Assembly (NCBI GenBank): GCA_947364045.1
Contig: CANARN010000021.1
Span: 1-34,652, forward strand
Direction of reading: 5' to 3'
DNA: 34,652 nt
DNA from: an uncultured Clostridia bacterium
GTDB lineage: Bacteria > Bacillota > Clostridia > Oscillospirales > Acutalibacteraceae
This document shows, piece by piece, positions 34,605 through 34,652 of this stretch (positions are counted from its first letter, which is position 1; the number at the start of each line of letters is the position of its first letter). The position numbers and the translations under genes were made by a program. Under the pieces are notes generated by a model that made no database searches, was not told the DNA's origin, and saw only the letters and a list, made by a program, of their open reading frames with translations.

Positions 34605-34652
34605 AGATCGGAAGAGCGTCGTGTAGGGAAAGAGTGTTAAGATTAGTGTAGA
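34605..34652. other. Illumina TruSeq adapter sequence (artefact)
   Basis: From 34605 the bases read AGATCGGAAGAGC, the hallmark start of Illumina adapters, and continue to 34637 as the complement of the universal (P5-side) adapter. Then 8 bases TAAGATTA stand where the i5 index goes, followed by GTGTAGA, the continuation of the P5 adapter. From memory the complement of those 8 bases, TAATCTTA, is TruSeq HT index D506. This is untrimmed library sequence, not biology, and should be masked. Confidence 0.97.

Noticed and set aside
34605-34652. Possible exotic sequence or integration junction at the right end
   Set aside because: It is adapter, recognised from AGATCGGAAGAGC and the index layout.

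Overview
The window reads as chromosomal DNA of an anaerobic, spore-forming, AT-rich member of the Clostridia, most like the Ruminococcaceae/Oscillospiraceae. The lineage call is inference. It rests on spoIVB and spoIIID, a SAM-I (S-box) riboswitch on metK and an FMN riboswitch on a RibU-type transporter, the compact Firmicute operon style with strong AGGAGG-like ribosome sites, and protein sequences that look clostridial throughout. Nearly all of it is dense housekeeping sequence. I see no rRNA, tRNA, CRISPR array, insertion sequence, prophage or defence island.

Layout. (1) 1-3459, plus strand: an unrecognised partial gene, then a folate operon folE-folP-folB-folK, then a DEDDh exonuclease with a C-terminal zinc ribbon. 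A hairpin usable from both sides follows. (2) 3532-5791, minus strand: serC-serA for serine synthesis, with a near-consensus promoter diverging from lon. (3) 6087-13766, plus: lon, engB, lysA and dnaE. (4) 13857-16690, plus: pfkA tightly coupled to a shikimate-kinase-family protein, a terminator, then the sporulation protease gene spoIVB. (5) 16741-18381, minus: an ACT-domain protein and its UPF0210 partner. (6) 18593-23088, plus: a PHP phosphatase, ispE, and an MBOAT plus DHHW pair that looks like an extracytoplasmic O-acetylation module. (7) 23198-23452: spoIIID under an excellent sigma-E promoter. (8) 23551-30114, plus: ileS, a DUF1858 redox protein, trmK, a NIF3-family gene and rqcH. (9) 30167-31255: an orphan DUF4037 protein between two hairpins. 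(10) 31334-34604, minus: DUF378, metK behind a SAM-I riboswitch, ribU behind an FMN riboswitch, and the C-terminal half of an MFS transporter cut off by the sequence end.

Points that stand out. The last 48 bases are not genomic: they match an Illumina TruSeq adapter including an 8-base index, so the contig ends at about 34604. The isoleucyl-tRNA synthetase carries GVHH where class I synthetases have HxGH; this swapped signature has been linked to mupirocin hyper-resistance in IleRS2 enzymes. The shikimate-kinase-like protein lacks an arginine expected for shikimate binding. The spoIIID promoter overlaps the terminator of the preceding gene. A short perfect palindrome at 30124-30145 resembles dispersed intergenic hairpins. 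I do not see a convincing wholly new multi-gene system; the least explained units are ACT/UPF0210, MBOAT/DHHW and the orphan DUF4037 gene.

The longest stretch without a coding gene is 33647-33959 (313 bases). It holds the ribU leader: ribosome site, terminator, FMN aptamer and promoter. The next longest, 5792-6086, holds the divergent serC and lon promoters and nothing else I can support.
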